From an uncultured Elusimicrobia bacterium (GTDB lineage: Bacteria > Elusimicrobiota > Elusimicrobia > UBA1565 > UBA9628), in NCBI GenBank assembly GCA_903881545.1, contig CAIRTQ010000024.1, forward strand, positions 1 through 44,967: 44,967 nucleotides of DNA. The letters are read 5' to 3'. Under the pieces are notes generated by a model that saw nothing but the letters and a program-made list of their open reading frames with translations, did not search any database and was not told where the DNA came from. Shown here piece after piece: positions 25,085 through 33,941 of this stretch. A program made the translations under genes and the position numbers. How positions within the stretch are numbered: position 1 is the first letter of the stretch; every line of letters begins with the position of its first letter.

Positions 25085-25666
25085 CTAGTAACGCTCCGTG
25101 AAGATGACCGTGCTGAAAACGCAATTGACGGTGTTATTCCCTATCGGAGTCGAGTTCTTGGTGATATCCACCCTGGAAATATGGATCGATGGCTTGCTCG
25201 CCTCCAGCCGCGTCAATAGAGCCATTAGTTCCGAGAACTTCACATTCATGCCGATGCTGAGATTCTGGGTGACAATGCCATGAACATCTTCTTCATTGGG
25301 GGCCGGGAACTGGCTGGCGACGATGTTCTCCGAGCGCAGGGCCTCCTTGACCGTATCCGAGAGCCAGTTGGCGCGGTCTTTGGGCAAGGGCAGCCTGGAA
25401 TAAGCGACAAGGAGTCGATTCTTGACCTGATTGTAGTCATCGGCGTGGCGCGCCATGAGTCGCGCCTGGGACAACTCACCATCCAAATGCGCCAGCTTAC
25501 GCATGGCCGGGGTATAGATCAAAAGGTAAGCCGCAAAGGGCAACGCCAGGCTCAAAGCCAAGGCGCGCCCGAAACGGTTGGCGCCTTTGTCTTTAAAAGT
25601 GCCGCAGACGACCCGGATTTCATCCTGGATGGTCTCGACGACACGATTAAAGTCTATCTTTTCCAT
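25085..25666 (-). CDS. pilO: PilO/GspM-like pilus assembly protein
   Basis: A 193-residue inner-membrane protein with a short cytoplasmic N-terminus, one hydrophobic helix (ALALSLALPFAAYLLIYTPAM, about 35-55), a coiled coil and a ferredoxin-like periplasmic domain (about 100-193). SIGMNVKFSELMALLTRLEASKPSIHISRVDIT is a typical PilO phrase. PilO partners PilN to form the alignment complex linking PilM and PilP. It lies 4 bases after the PilM-PilN fusion and one base before the PilP-like gene. The sequence is diverged, so the assignment depends partly on order. Confidence 0.78.
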   Translation of the reverse strand: MEKIDFNRVVETIQDEIRVVCGTFKDKGANRFGRALALSLALPFAAYLLIYTPAMRKLAHLDGELSQARLMARHADDYNQVKNRLLVAYSRLPLPKDRANWLSDTVKEALRSENIVASQFPAPNEEDVHGIVTQNLSIGMNVKFSELMALLTRLEASKPSIHISRVDITKNSTPIGNNTVNCVFSTVIFTERY

Positions 25667-25670
25667 CTCT

Positions 25671-27311
25671 CTACCTTAATCCGCCCGTGACCGTGAAGTC
25701 AGTGCGAGCGGCCATCTTATCCGACCACCCGTCCGGAGACAGCGCGGCTTCAGCTTGCGCCAGCGAAGTATCTGAATGTATCGCGACCTTGAGGATTGGG
25801 AACAACTTGCCCAGGACAGGCGTCTTCGCCAGCCGCTCCCTGAATTGGTCTGCCATATCCTGCTCGTGCGCCGTGTCCTCCGAGTGGGCATGGCCCGCCA
25901 GGGTCAAGGAAACTTTTCCGGCCCCCTCTTTGCCGAAGGGCAGGCTGATCGCTATTTTGTTAAGCCACGCGCGCTCGGGCAAGCTGTCGACTAAGTCCTT
26001 GAAGACGGCCATCATCCTGGGGCGGCCCTCGTTGCAGAGTCCCTGCGTCACATCGGCCTGCTCTTCCATCTTCTGGAACATCTGCACGACGGCATTCTCC
26101 GACTTGCCGCGCAGGACATCCTCGCTGACTGGGTCAGACTTGAATTTTCTCGTTTCGAGGGCCCGGTATTGATAGATCGCCATCTTGAAGAATCCCAGGA
26201 ACAGAAAAAGCAGGGTCAACAGGCTGCCACCGGCCAGAATCCCGCGAGCCGCCCTCCGCTCGTCCTCCGTAACCCTCCCCACCGCGCCAAGGTCCAGCGT
26301 AATGGGGCTGGAGACTTGAAAACGCAACGAAGCGCCGACCGCCGCGTAGCCGCCCCAATCTCCCCCCTTTACGTGAAGCAGGCCGGCGATGTCCTGGATG
26401 TCGACCGGCAATCCCAGTTCTCGGCCGAAGGCCTCCTTCCAGGACTGGAGGTTGCGGCTTGTGCCGCTGACGTAGACCTTGCCCACGCTGCGAATCGCCA
26501 GCTGCTTTTGAGCGAACATGAGGCAGCCGCCGAGGTCCAGCTTGCGCTGCTCCGCTAGCTCCGCCTCTTCGCCCAGGAACACTTCGCGGAAGAAGACCGG
26601 GAAACCTTGGTCCGCGATGAGTATGCGCACATTGCCGCCGTCGAAATGCACCTGACAATGCGTCCCGCGCAATGCCCCCTTATCCAGGGCCTGCCAAAGC
26701 TTGAGCGCGGAGCATGGCGCAACCTCCATGCCGGCGATGGTCAATCCCAAGCCCTCCAGCATCGCGGCTATGTTGGCCAGGTTCTGTCTCTGCGTCACCG
26801 CGACCAGGACCCCCAACCGGGGCCGGCCTCCGGTGGCCGCGGGCAGTTGCGCGCACTGGTAATCATATCCGAGCAGGTCGAAAGGGATTGGAATGTATTT
26901 CTTCGCCTCCACCGGCACGGCCGATTTCAAGAACCGGCGCTCGATGGATGGCATGATGAAATAACGCAACAGGCCCAGATGGTGAGAAAGCGTGACCATG
27001 ACGCGCTTGCTGTTCCATCGGTATTGGGACATGGATTGGCGGATCAATGTCCCGAGCTTCTGGTTCTCCGTGAGAAAGCTGGTGTTGAGCGTCGCGGTCC
27101 CGCCCGATGCCGCGCCGGAGCCCTTGGCCGCATGTTCCGGGACCGGCACTGGGATGCGCACCAAATGGTCCACAGCGACTTGACCCGACTTGCCTAGGCT
27201 GGTCTGGGCTATATATATGGTTTCGGGACTCAGGAACATGCCCAGGGTGGAACCCGCCTTCGGGGCGGTCCGTCCGAACGCCAGATTATCAATCAAGGCA
27301 TCCCAATTCAT
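25671..27311 (-). CDS. PilM-PilN fusion (GspL-like) pilus assembly protein
   Basis: A 546-residue protein joining two normally separate pilus proteins. Residues about 20-340 look like PilM, the cytoplasmic actin-like ATPase: LGMFLSPETIYIAQTSL, MPSIERRFLKSAVPVEAKKYIPIPFDLLGYDYQ, and VYVSGTSRNLQSWKEAFGRELGLPVDI near the C-terminal end of the actin fold. One membrane helix at about 360-378 (LAGGSLLTLLFLFLGFFKMAI) follows, then a PilN-like periplasmic part with a coiled coil and a ferredoxin-like domain (about 430-546). The layout equals GspL of type II secretion. No separate pilM or pilN exists nearby. The ATG overlaps the upstream stop (ATGA). Confidence 0.85.
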   Translation of the reverse strand: MNWDALIDNLAFGRTAPKAGSTLGMFLSPETIYIAQTSLGKSGQVAVDHLVRIPVPVPEHAAKGSGAASGGTATLNTSFLTENQKLGTLIRQSMSQYRWNSKRVMVTLSHHLGLLRYFIMPSIERRFLKSAVPVEAKKYIPIPFDLLGYDYQCAQLPAATGGRPRLGVLVAVTQRQNLANIAAMLEGLGLTIAGMEVAPCSALKLWQALDKGALRGTHCQVHFDGGNVRILIADQGFPVFFREVFLGEEAELAEQRKLDLGGCLMFAQKQLAIRSVGKVYVSGTSRNLQSWKEAFGRELGLPVDIQDIAGLLHVKGGDWGGYAAVGASLRFQVSSPITLDLGAVGRVTEDERRAARGILAGGSLLTLLFLFLGFFKMAIYQYRALETRKFKSDPVSEDVLRGKSENAVVQMFQKMEEQADVTQGLCNEGRPRMMAVFKDLVDSLPERAWLNKIAISLPFGKEGAGKVSLTLAGHAHSEDTAHEQDMADQFRERLAKTPVLGKLFPILKVAIHSDTSLAQAEAALSPDGWSDKMAARTDFTVTGGLR

Positions 27312-29110
27312 GGCTGCCCCCCGCCTACCAATCGGACCGCGATCCTCGGCATCCCGCCGTCCGAAACGCTGGAGCGCACTTGGATCCTCTTGGGCTCGAT
27401 CTGGTATTTATTGATGAGCTGACCCGCGACCAACTGCGCGCGCCTCTCGGCCAAAGCTTTAGCGTCCGTCTCCGACGTATCGGCAAAGCCCGTCAATTCG
27501 ATGGTCTTGGCCGCGTCTGCGGCCGCGGCCGCGGCAGCTTGTTCGAGCGTCCGCTTTCCCTCCGGCGTCATCCGATGGGTGCCGGCCTTGCAAGACACCT
27601 CGAAAGCGCCCCCCGCGGCCGGCCGAGCCGTAGGCTCGCCCGGCGCCTTCGGTTTGGGCCGATCCTGCGCTTTGGCCTTGCGCCGAGGAGGCGCCCGGCG
27701 TACGCCAGCAACCCGTACCGTCGGTTGCAGCCGCGGCGTCAGCTCGACGGATTTAACCTGGGGGGCTTCCTCTATCACGATGGGCGGCTTCTGTGTTTGG
27801 GGAGATGGAAGCGGCGAGGCTTGGGCCGGCGCCGCCGGAGACGGAGGGACCACCACTGGTTTAGCTGGGACTTCCCCGCCGATTTGAATCCAGCGATGCA
27901 GCGTGCGGATCCGATTCTTGCCGTCCGTTGCCGTCAAGACGCACTCGTAGCGCCCAGGAGCAAGCAGGGCGCCGAAATGGTTCAGCCGCCCGTTCCAGTA
28001 GTCCTGATGATACACGGGCCCCCCGCCCACGAGTTCGTGGAGCGGCACCGAGCCGCCCGCAGTGGGCCTGTTGAGCTGGTATCTCCAAGACGCCAAGCCC
28101 GCAGGCGGGTCAGAAACGGAGAACTCAATGACGGCGCCTTCTCCTCGATCCGGCCGAAAGGCCTGCGGATAAGCTCCCAAAGTGATGGGCGGTCCAGATT
28201 CTTCCCCCAGCGAGCTCTCCATCTCCAGATCCAAGGGGCGGTTATAATTGAAGAGGAGGACTACGCCCTTGAAATCCTGGAGGGCCTTAGGCATGTCGAC
28301 ATGGGTATTCAAGAGATTGACCTTGACGCGCGGAGCCGCGATGCCGGCGGAGAACAGGTCGGCGCTGATCCCCATGCTCTGCCGCATTTCCAGGAATTTG
28401 GAGTCCCCATCGGCGGCCCCCTCGGGCAAGATGACGACCTGCGCGTTATGCAAGCTAAAGATCATTCGCGTCAAAGCGTCGAGGATCCTGGTCGCGCCCT
28501 TGGTAAAATTAATGCCTGCAGCAAAAAGCAGTGAGGACGGGATGGCGATGGCCCTCGGAGAGCCGTCGTCCAGCATCAGGACCCGGATCGCCTCGTAGGA
28601 TCTGATGTCCTTGAGGCTGGTCTCAAGCATCTGGCGCAACTTGACGTTGACCTCCTTCCGGATCAAATCCTTGCCAGGCAGCGGCAGGTCTGATGTCCCG
28701 CGTTGCGCCGGAACGGGCTCGCTGCCAGGCATCGCTCTGGAGGCCTCCCCCGTCGCCGCACCGGCGCTTTCGCCCTGCGCCGCGCCAGAATCGGACGACG
28801 CCCCAGGATGGCCCAGCTCCGCCGTTGCGGCGGCGGGCTTCTGCACTTCCTTGGCCAGCGGGTTCATCCGGTGCGTGATTAGATTAAGATACTCATTGGC
28901 CGTAACCCGTTCGGAAGGAGCGCCCTTGCTCAGGATTTCCAAGAAACGGTCCATGGCCTGCATGTCGTCTCCGCGTTCATAGAACATGACGGCCTTCTGT
29001 AATTGACGGCTCTGGCCGGAAGCGGGACTGCCTTCCTCAATATCCTGCCCACCTGCCGCGGCCGCAAAGACCGCGACGGCAGCGAAGGTCCCGACTAACC
29101 GGATTCTCAT
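27308..29110 (-). CDS. OmpA-domain periplasmic protein at the head of the pil genes
   Basis: A 600-residue exported protein (signal peptide about 1-22, ending AAAAGGQ). It has a short TPR-like helical segment (LQKAVMFYERGDDMQAMDRFLEIL), a low-complexity Pro/Ala region, a middle part I cannot name and a C-terminal OmpA/MotB-like peptidoglycan-binding domain (about 515-600). The domain shows IELTGFADTSETDAKALAERRAQLVAGQLINKYQI. The domain's usual Asp and Arg contacts to peptidoglycan appear as FAD and LAERR. It may tether the pilus machine to the cell wall, a job done by FimV- or TsaP-type proteins elsewhere. I take the ATG at 29110, which gives a clean signal peptide; upstream frame codons are non-ATG. 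Confidence 0.75.
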   Translation of the reverse strand: MRIRLVGTFAAVAVFAAAAGGQDIEEGSPASGQSRQLQKAVMFYERGDDMQAMDRFLEILSKGAPSERVTANEYLNLITHRMNPLAKEVQKPAAATAELGHPGASSDSGAAQGESAGAATGEASRAMPGSEPVPAQRGTSDLPLPGKDLIRKEVNVKLRQMLETSLKDIRSYEAIRVLMLDDGSPRAIAIPSSLLFAAGINFTKGATRILDALTRMIFSLHNAQVVILPEGAADGDSKFLEMRQSMGISADLFSAGIAAPRVKVNLLNTHVDMPKALQDFKGVVLLFNYNRPLDLEMESSLGEESGPPITLGAYPQAFRPDRGEGAVIEFSVSDPPAGLASWRYQLNRPTAGGSVPLHELVGGGPVYHQDYWNGRLNHFGALLAPGRYECVLTATDGKNRIRTLHRWIQIGGEVPAKPVVVPPSPAAPAQASPLPSPQTQKPPIVIEEAPQVKSVELTPRLQPTVRVAGVRRAPPRRKAKAQDRPKPKAPGEPTARPAAGGAFEVSCKAGTHRMTPEGKRTLEQAAAAAAADAAKTIELTGFADTSETDAKALAERRAQLVAGQLINKYQIEPKRIQVRSSVSDGGMPRIAVRLVGGGQP

Positions 29111-29167
29111 GGATTTCACGATGCAAGTTGTGCCTCGGTGCAATCGTAATAAAAGGCCATTACTGAT

Positions 29168-31774
29168 TTATTTCGGCCCCAAGGCCCGAAGGCCCTCGCG
29201 TGCCGTCGCATTTCCAGGATCGAGGTCGAGGACCGCGCGCAGTTGGGCAGCTGCTTCCCGATTGCGTCCTAAGGAGTGGTAGGCGTGGGCAAGGTTGATC
29301 AGGGCCGCGACATGTCGCGGCTCTTTGGCCACGACCCATTCCATCTGCGCGACTGCATCCGCAGGTCGGCCCGCCACCAGTAGCAGGCTGCCGGCAAGGA
29401 ATCGCGCTTTAGTCATCTCCGGAAACCGCGCGGCCAGACGCAGAGCCAAATCCAGAGTGGCCGCCGAGTAATCTCCCCGGTTCACTTGAGATTCGAGGCC
29501 GCGCAACCGCGCCACGCCCTCCAGCACGGCCGGCTTAGGCCGGCCCGATTTTGCCGCCGCGACCAGGATCCCTTGTTCCGAAGCCGCCATGTCCGGCGCG
29601 AGGACCAAGGCCCGGGAATAAGCCGCTATGGCCTCAGGCCAGCGTCTTTCCAGCGCATAGAGATATCCCAAATTATGCCAGTGTTGAGGCACTCCCGGAA
29701 AAAAATGCGTGCCCCGCTCCAGCAACTCTTGGGCCTGCGCGCCGTTACGGACGGGGTCCTGCAACCAGATGGCGCCCAAGCTGTTGTATATGTCCGGGGA
29801 TAGCGGGTTGATCCGCCAAGCCATAAGGTAGTAATCCAGAGCCCGCCTCGGGTCCTGGAGCCGGCCCGCCTTGATCGTGCCGATGTTGAAATAAATCTCG
29901 TCGTAACCGGCGTTAGCCCGCAGAGCTTCGGCATAGGTGCGCTCCGCTTCCGCGAATCGCTCGGAACGGGCGTAGACGTTGCCCAATTCATAAATGGCAT
30001 TGACCTCCGGAGGCCCCCAGTCCCGCGCAGCTTCGAGTTTCTTGACCGCCAAAGGCAAAACCCCTTGCCGCAAAAGCTTGTATCCTGAAAAATAGTCCAC
30101 CTCGCGGTTCCAGACACGGAACCATTGCCACGAAACGACTAACGCCAGCGCTACTCCCGCCGCGGCCAAGACTCCGGCTGCAGCAGGGGAGGACACGGAC
30201 CGCCATCGGCCCCTGACGGCGGCGGCGCCCTCAGGAGCCACCGACCCCATCACTAGGCCGGCCATCCACCAATAGATGAAACCGGGAACGGCAAAATGCA
30301 GGGACACATTGAGTAGGTTGTCCAGCCACATCCCGATCGCCCCAGCCGCAGCAGCCAAAGCGAAGCTGGGCAGCCGGCCGCGGGCCGCCGCCCAGCGGCG
30401 CGTGACTGCGATGAAGGTCACCCACATCCAGCAGGCTATCCCCAAGCCCAGCAGCCCGGTCTGCGACCATATTTCGAGTATCTCGTTGTGGGCGTTGTTC
30501 GCGTGCGTGCGCAGCGCCGCGAATAGGTCGATGCAGTTGAGAAGATGCCCTTGGTAGAAAGGATAGAAGAGCTCGAAAAGGCCCCACCCCTTGCCGGTCA
30601 ATGGATTCTCGGCGCCCATCAACCAAGCGCAGCCCCAAATGAGCAGCCTTTGATAGAGCGGACTGTAATGAAGGTCGATCTTGGCGGCTTGGCTCATCTC
30701 CGTGATGCGGCTGACCACGCTCGGCGTGTAGCCTGCGGAGATGGAGCTCGCCGGCCACAGAAGGACTAATGCCAACCCCGCCCCGGCCAATAGACCGCAG
30801 GGCTTGCGGCTCCGGGCCACGCTGCGGCGCACATCCGGAGAAACCGCTAAAAGCAGGACTGCGGCCAAGGCGCCCACCCATGAAGAACGGGTCATGGTGC
30901 AGAGCAGCGCCCCTTCCAAAGTCAGGGCCGTCACGCCATACGCGATGCGGCGGCCGGGCGAGCGCGCTTCGATGAAAGAGACCACGGCGACCGGCAACAG
31001 GGCGACATTATATGACGAGAGGAAGTTGGGATTGCCGAAGGACGATACCGAACGGCCGCCATAAGGATTAAGCACGTTGGGCCATATGGATTCAATATTA
31101 AAATACTGGAAGATGCCGTATGCCGAAGCCAGGAAACCGGCGGCCAGAGCGAGGTGCAAAAAGTCCGTCACCCTCCCGCGCCGGCAGAGCCAGAACGCCG
31201 CAATCAAACCCGTGGCCCAGAGCAGTCCCCCATAGGGATCCCACGCCTGCGCCCACGTGTCCGCAGATGAGATCCCGGCGCTTCGCATCTGCGGAAAAGC
31301 CAGCCAGAGCCCCCCCCACGCCAAGGTGAATAGGGCCCACCAGCCCAGGGACACCGGGGCGCCGCCGGGGGCGCCAATCCGCAGGGAATCATTCCGCGGG
31401 GCCGCGTCCCAAGGAACTGCGGCCGAAAGATAGAACGGCACTAAAGAATTGAAAAGAAGGAACAAGGCGCTGCGTGAGCCTTCATTGACTATGGCGGGGC
31501 GATAGAAAGCACGGTGCCCGAAATAGGCGACCGTCCAGCTTGCGGCGCACGCGGCCAAGAGCGCCAGCCAGGGCGCGTCCAGCGGCGTGCGCGGGACGCG
31601 CAAAGGTTCGCGCGCCAAGGGCCCGCGAATCAGCCATGCCGCAGCAGCCGTGGCCAGCACGACGTTGAGCAGGCATATCTGGGCGACATAGGGATTGCGC
31701 GTCAGGTTGGTGAAGAACAACAAGGGACAGACGAAATGCGCGACAACGAGACAAAACGTCACCAGGCCGGTCAT
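29168..31774 (-). CDS. O-antigen ligase/PglL-type O-oligosaccharyltransferase-like membrane protein with C-terminal TPRs
   Basis: An 868-residue protein. The first ~545 residues form about 12-14 membrane segments and include the Wzy_C ligase loop with HNEILEIWSQTGLLGLG, where the catalytic His of WaaL/PglL-type enzymes sits. TPRs follow at about 570-865 (YELGNVYARSERFAEAERTYAEALR and others). This architecture occurs in protein O-oligosaccharyltransferases and in lipopolysaccharide ligases; sequence alone does not separate them. It lies 57 bases upstream of the pil genes on the same strand, so pilin glycosylation is a reasonable guess. A C8 run occurs in the membrane part. The ATG at 31774 has a GGAG site close by. 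Confidence 0.8.
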   Translation of the reverse strand: MTGLVTFCLVVAHFVCPLLFFTNLTRNPYVAQICLLNVVLATAAAAWLIRGPLAREPLRVPRTPLDAPWLALLAACAASWTVAYFGHRAFYRPAIVNEGSRSALFLLFNSLVPFYLSAAVPWDAAPRNDSLRIGAPGGAPVSLGWWALFTLAWGGLWLAFPQMRSAGISSADTWAQAWDPYGGLLWATGLIAAFWLCRRGRVTDFLHLALAAGFLASAYGIFQYFNIESIWPNVLNPYGGRSVSSFGNPNFLSSYNVALLPVAVVSFIEARSPGRRIAYGVTALTLEGALLCTMTRSSWVGALAAVLLLAVSPDVRRSVARSRKPCGLLAGAGLALVLLWPASSISAGYTPSVVSRITEMSQAAKIDLHYSPLYQRLLIWGCAWLMGAENPLTGKGWGLFELFYPFYQGHLLNCIDLFAALRTHANNAHNEILEIWSQTGLLGLGIACWMWVTFIAVTRRWAAARGRLPSFALAAAAGAIGMWLDNLLNVSLHFAVPGFIYWWMAGLVMGSVAPEGAAAVRGRWRSVSSPAAAGVLAAAGVALALVVSWQWFRVWNREVDYFSGYKLLRQGVLPLAVKKLEAARDWGPPEVNAIYELGNVYARSERFAEAERTYAEALRANAGYDEIYFNIGTIKAGRLQDPRRALDYYLMAWRINPLSPDIYNSLGAIWLQDPVRNGAQAQELLERGTHFFPGVPQHWHNLGYLYALERRWPEAIAAYSRALVLAPDMAASEQGILVAAAKSGRPKPAVLEGVARLRGLESQVNRGDYSAATLDLALRLAARFPEMTKARFLAGSLLLVAGRPADAVAQMEWVVAKEPRHVAALINLAHAYHSLGRNREAAAQLRAVLDLDPGNATAREGLRALGPK

Positions 31775-31816
31775 GACTCCGGTTGAAACGGGTTCAAAAT
31801 GATTCTCCTCGGAGCG

Positions 31817-31841
31817 AAAACGGCGCCGGCGTTGCGCCGGC
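31817..31841 (-). terminator. hairpin downstream of tRNA-Thr
   Basis: GCCGGCG (31825-31831), loop TTG and CGCCGGC (31835-31841) form a perfect 7-bp stem. Reading on the minus strand it is followed by GCCG and then TTTT (31820-31817). It is about 20 bases past the tRNA 3' end and so probably ends the tRNA transcript before the ligase-like gene. Confidence 0.5.
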
Positions 31842-31860
31842 CTGATATCGAGAAAGCGTC

Positions 31861-31932
31861 AGCCGGAGAAGGGACTCGAACCCTCAACCTATCGCTTACG
31901 AAGCGATTGCTCTACCATTGAGCTACCCCGGC
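31861..31932 (-). tRNA. tRNA-Thr (anticodon CGT)
   Basis: The minus strand folds into a full cloverleaf: 7-bp acceptor GCCGGGG/CTCCGGC (one G-U), D arm GCTC/GAGC with GG in the loop, anticodon stem ATCGC/GCGAT with loop TTCGTAA, and T arm GAGGG/CCCTT with TTCGAGT. The anticodon CGT (31900-31898) reads ACG, threonine. The CCA end is not encoded (GAC follows). The discriminator base is T. Confidence 0.96.
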
Positions 31933-31986
31933 ATCATGCAGCGCTTCTGCTGGGCGCTAGTACGGCGTCACAAAATCAGGCGCATA

Positions 31987-32015
31987 ATGATATAAGAATT
32001 CGAAGAACCGCGCAA
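31987..32015 (-). promoter_or_regulatory. candidate tRNA-Thr promoter
   Basis: On the minus strand TTGCGC (32015-32010), a 17-base spacer and TATCAT (31992-31987) lie about 55 bases before the tRNA 5' end. The -10 matches 5 of 6, the -35 3 of 6. The rest of the 31933-32071 gap shows nothing else recognisable. Confidence 0.35.
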
Positions 32016-32071
32016 ATCCTGGGACATCTTCCCTTTTATGGTACGGATGCGCGCGCCAAGGCTCAAGGCGA

Positions 32072-33898
32072 TCAGCGCTTATGCCTTAAGGCAAGCTGGA
32101 GGTTCCTGCTGGCCTGCGCGTTATTGGAATCTATCTCCATTTCCAAGCGGAACTGCGCGATAGCCTCGTCCAATCGGCCCTGCCTGGCAAGGCACGAGCC
32201 CAAATTCAAATGCAATCCGGGGCGGCTCCCATCGATGATGACCGCGCGCCGAAACTGCTCCACCGCGTCCTGAAGATGGCCCTGAGCGGCCAGCGCGATG
32301 CCGAGGTTCGCCAGACACTCGACATCGTCAGGCCGAATCGCTAGCGACTCAGCGTACCAACTGGCCGCATCGGAAGATCTTCCCTGCGCCAACAGGAGAT
32401 TCCCCTTGGCGCGCAGCGCGGCGCTGAGGTTGTACAAAGTGTCCTGGTGGCGCGGACTGATGGCCAGGCCTTTGCGGTATTCCTGGATCGCCTCGTCGAA
32501 CCGCCCTTTTTCCACCAAGGCGACTCCCAAGTTCATATGGGCCATGGTGAATTCGGGGTCGTGCGATATCGTGTATCGCCACAAGCCCTCGGAATCATGC
32601 CAGACATCGATCTGCCGCCAAGTCAGAATGGCAAGCCCGCAGAGCAACATCCCTGCCAGAATCAGGGCCGGCTTCGCCAGGGCGCGCGCGCCGCGCAGAA
32701 GTCGGCCCATAGCGCCACCGACCAAGACAGCCCAGCCCAGGCAGGAAAGGTAGGAATAGCGGTCAGCCACCAACTGCGAGCCGAACTTGAACACGCCGGC
32801 CATAGGGGCCAATGTCACCAGGTAGAACACCCAGACTGCAAGAACCCCCGGGTAGGATCTCCTGGCCGCGAACGCTCCCATGCTGATTCCTGCGATGATG
32901 CCGGCACACAGCAAGATGTCCGGCGAGGACAGCCCGATATCCGCCGTTGCTTTATAGGCGGGCAAGAGGCCCAAAGGCAGCAGCGTCTTCCAAATGTAGA
33001 ACACATAGCCATAGCACGCCTGCGCCGCGCGGGCGGATACGGGCAGGCGCTCCAAAGAGGGCACGAAGGCGGAATTAGCTTGCCCCCCGACCCCGACCAC
33101 GGCGATCAGCAGGGCCGGGAGAAGGCAGATCATCTTTTCCATCAATATCGTCCGGGCGGGCGGCTTCAACCAGGTCGTGGGATTGCCCGGCAGCCTGCGC
33201 AAAGGATAGACATCCAACAACAGCAAGATGGCCGGCAGGGTAACCCCGCTTCCTTTCCCCAGCAATGACATCACGAACGCGACGACAGAGCAGCCCTTGA
33301 GCCGACGGCGCCGCGTGAAGTCCTGTTCTACGGCGGCGCTCAAGTAGGCCCACATCGCTAGAAGATAAAACAGGCCAGAAACGACATCTCGGCGCTCGGT
33401 GATCCAGGTCACGGACTCCACGCGCAATGGGTGGATCGCAAAGAACAGGGCGCCTGCGGCGGCCGCGACTGTCACGGCGCCGTCATCTGCCCGGGTAAAG
33501 GCCGGTAGCGCCCTCCTCAGAAGGAGGCGGCACACGCCGTAAAAAACCGCAGCGTTGGCGGCATGGAAGAGGATGTTCGTCAAATGATAGCCGAATGGAT
33601 CCATGCCCCATACCCTGAAATCCAGCGCGTAAGTGATCCAGGTCAAGGGCATATAGAGGCCCATCCAAGTACTGCCGAACATCCAGCGCAGATGGGCCCA
33701 GCTGAATCCGCGATAATGGGGGTTGTTGAGCAGCAGCATGGGGTCATCGAAATTGACGAACCCGTTCCTCAGAGAAGGCGCGAAGACCGCCAGCGCTAGG
33801 AGAGCCACGGCAACCGGAGGCAACCACTCCCTCAGATGGCTGGGGGTCCGGGGAGCAGAGTGGGCTTGCGACTGCCGCGAAGGATGCCTAGTGTCCAT
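32072..33898 (-). CDS. TMTC-like GT-C membrane protein with TPR domain (copy 1)
   Basis: A 608-residue protein with about 10-11 membrane segments (roughly 30-420) and a C-terminal TPR domain (about 435-605). The first loop holds FVNFDDPMLLLNNPHYRG, whose adjacent acidic pair is the usual GT-C catalytic motif. The stretch PLTWITYALDFRVWGMDPFGYHLTNILFHAANA, the HPLRVESVTWITERRDV box and the ADRYSYLSCLG box match bacterial relatives of eukaryotic TMTC O-mannosyltransferases. It likely uses a polyprenyl-linked sugar to modify proteins in the periplasm; this is family knowledge, not shown here. A close paralogue lies at 41989-44166. The ATG at 33898 is chosen over an upstream TTG. Confidence 0.82.
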   Translation of the reverse strand: MDTRHPSRQSQAHSAPRTPSHLREWLPPVAVALLALAVFAPSLRNGFVNFDDPMLLLNNPHYRGFSWAHLRWMFGSTWMGLYMPLTWITYALDFRVWGMDPFGYHLTNILFHAANAAVFYGVCRLLLRRALPAFTRADDGAVTVAAAAGALFFAIHPLRVESVTWITERRDVVSGLFYLLAMWAYLSAAVEQDFTRRRRLKGCSVVAFVMSLLGKGSGVTLPAILLLLDVYPLRRLPGNPTTWLKPPARTILMEKMICLLPALLIAVVGVGGQANSAFVPSLERLPVSARAAQACYGYVFYIWKTLLPLGLLPAYKATADIGLSSPDILLCAGIIAGISMGAFAARRSYPGVLAVWVFYLVTLAPMAGVFKFGSQLVADRYSYLSCLGWAVLVGGAMGRLLRGARALAKPALILAGMLLCGLAILTWRQIDVWHDSEGLWRYTISHDPEFTMAHMNLGVALVEKGRFDEAIQEYRKGLAISPRHQDTLYNLSAALRAKGNLLLAQGRSSDAASWYAESLAIRPDDVECLANLGIALAAQGHLQDAVEQFRRAVIIDGSRPGLHLNLGSCLARQGRLDEAIAQFRLEMEIDSNNAQASRNLQLALRHKR

Positions 33899-33941
33899 CA
33901 AGTTGGATGGTGGCCGGTATATGACTAGCCTTCCACGCTCC

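Noticed and set aside
29120-29150. GGCAC-AAC-TTGCA, resembling a sigma-54 promoter before the OmpA-domain gene
   Set aside because: The GG to GC spacing is 8, not the required 10 bases.
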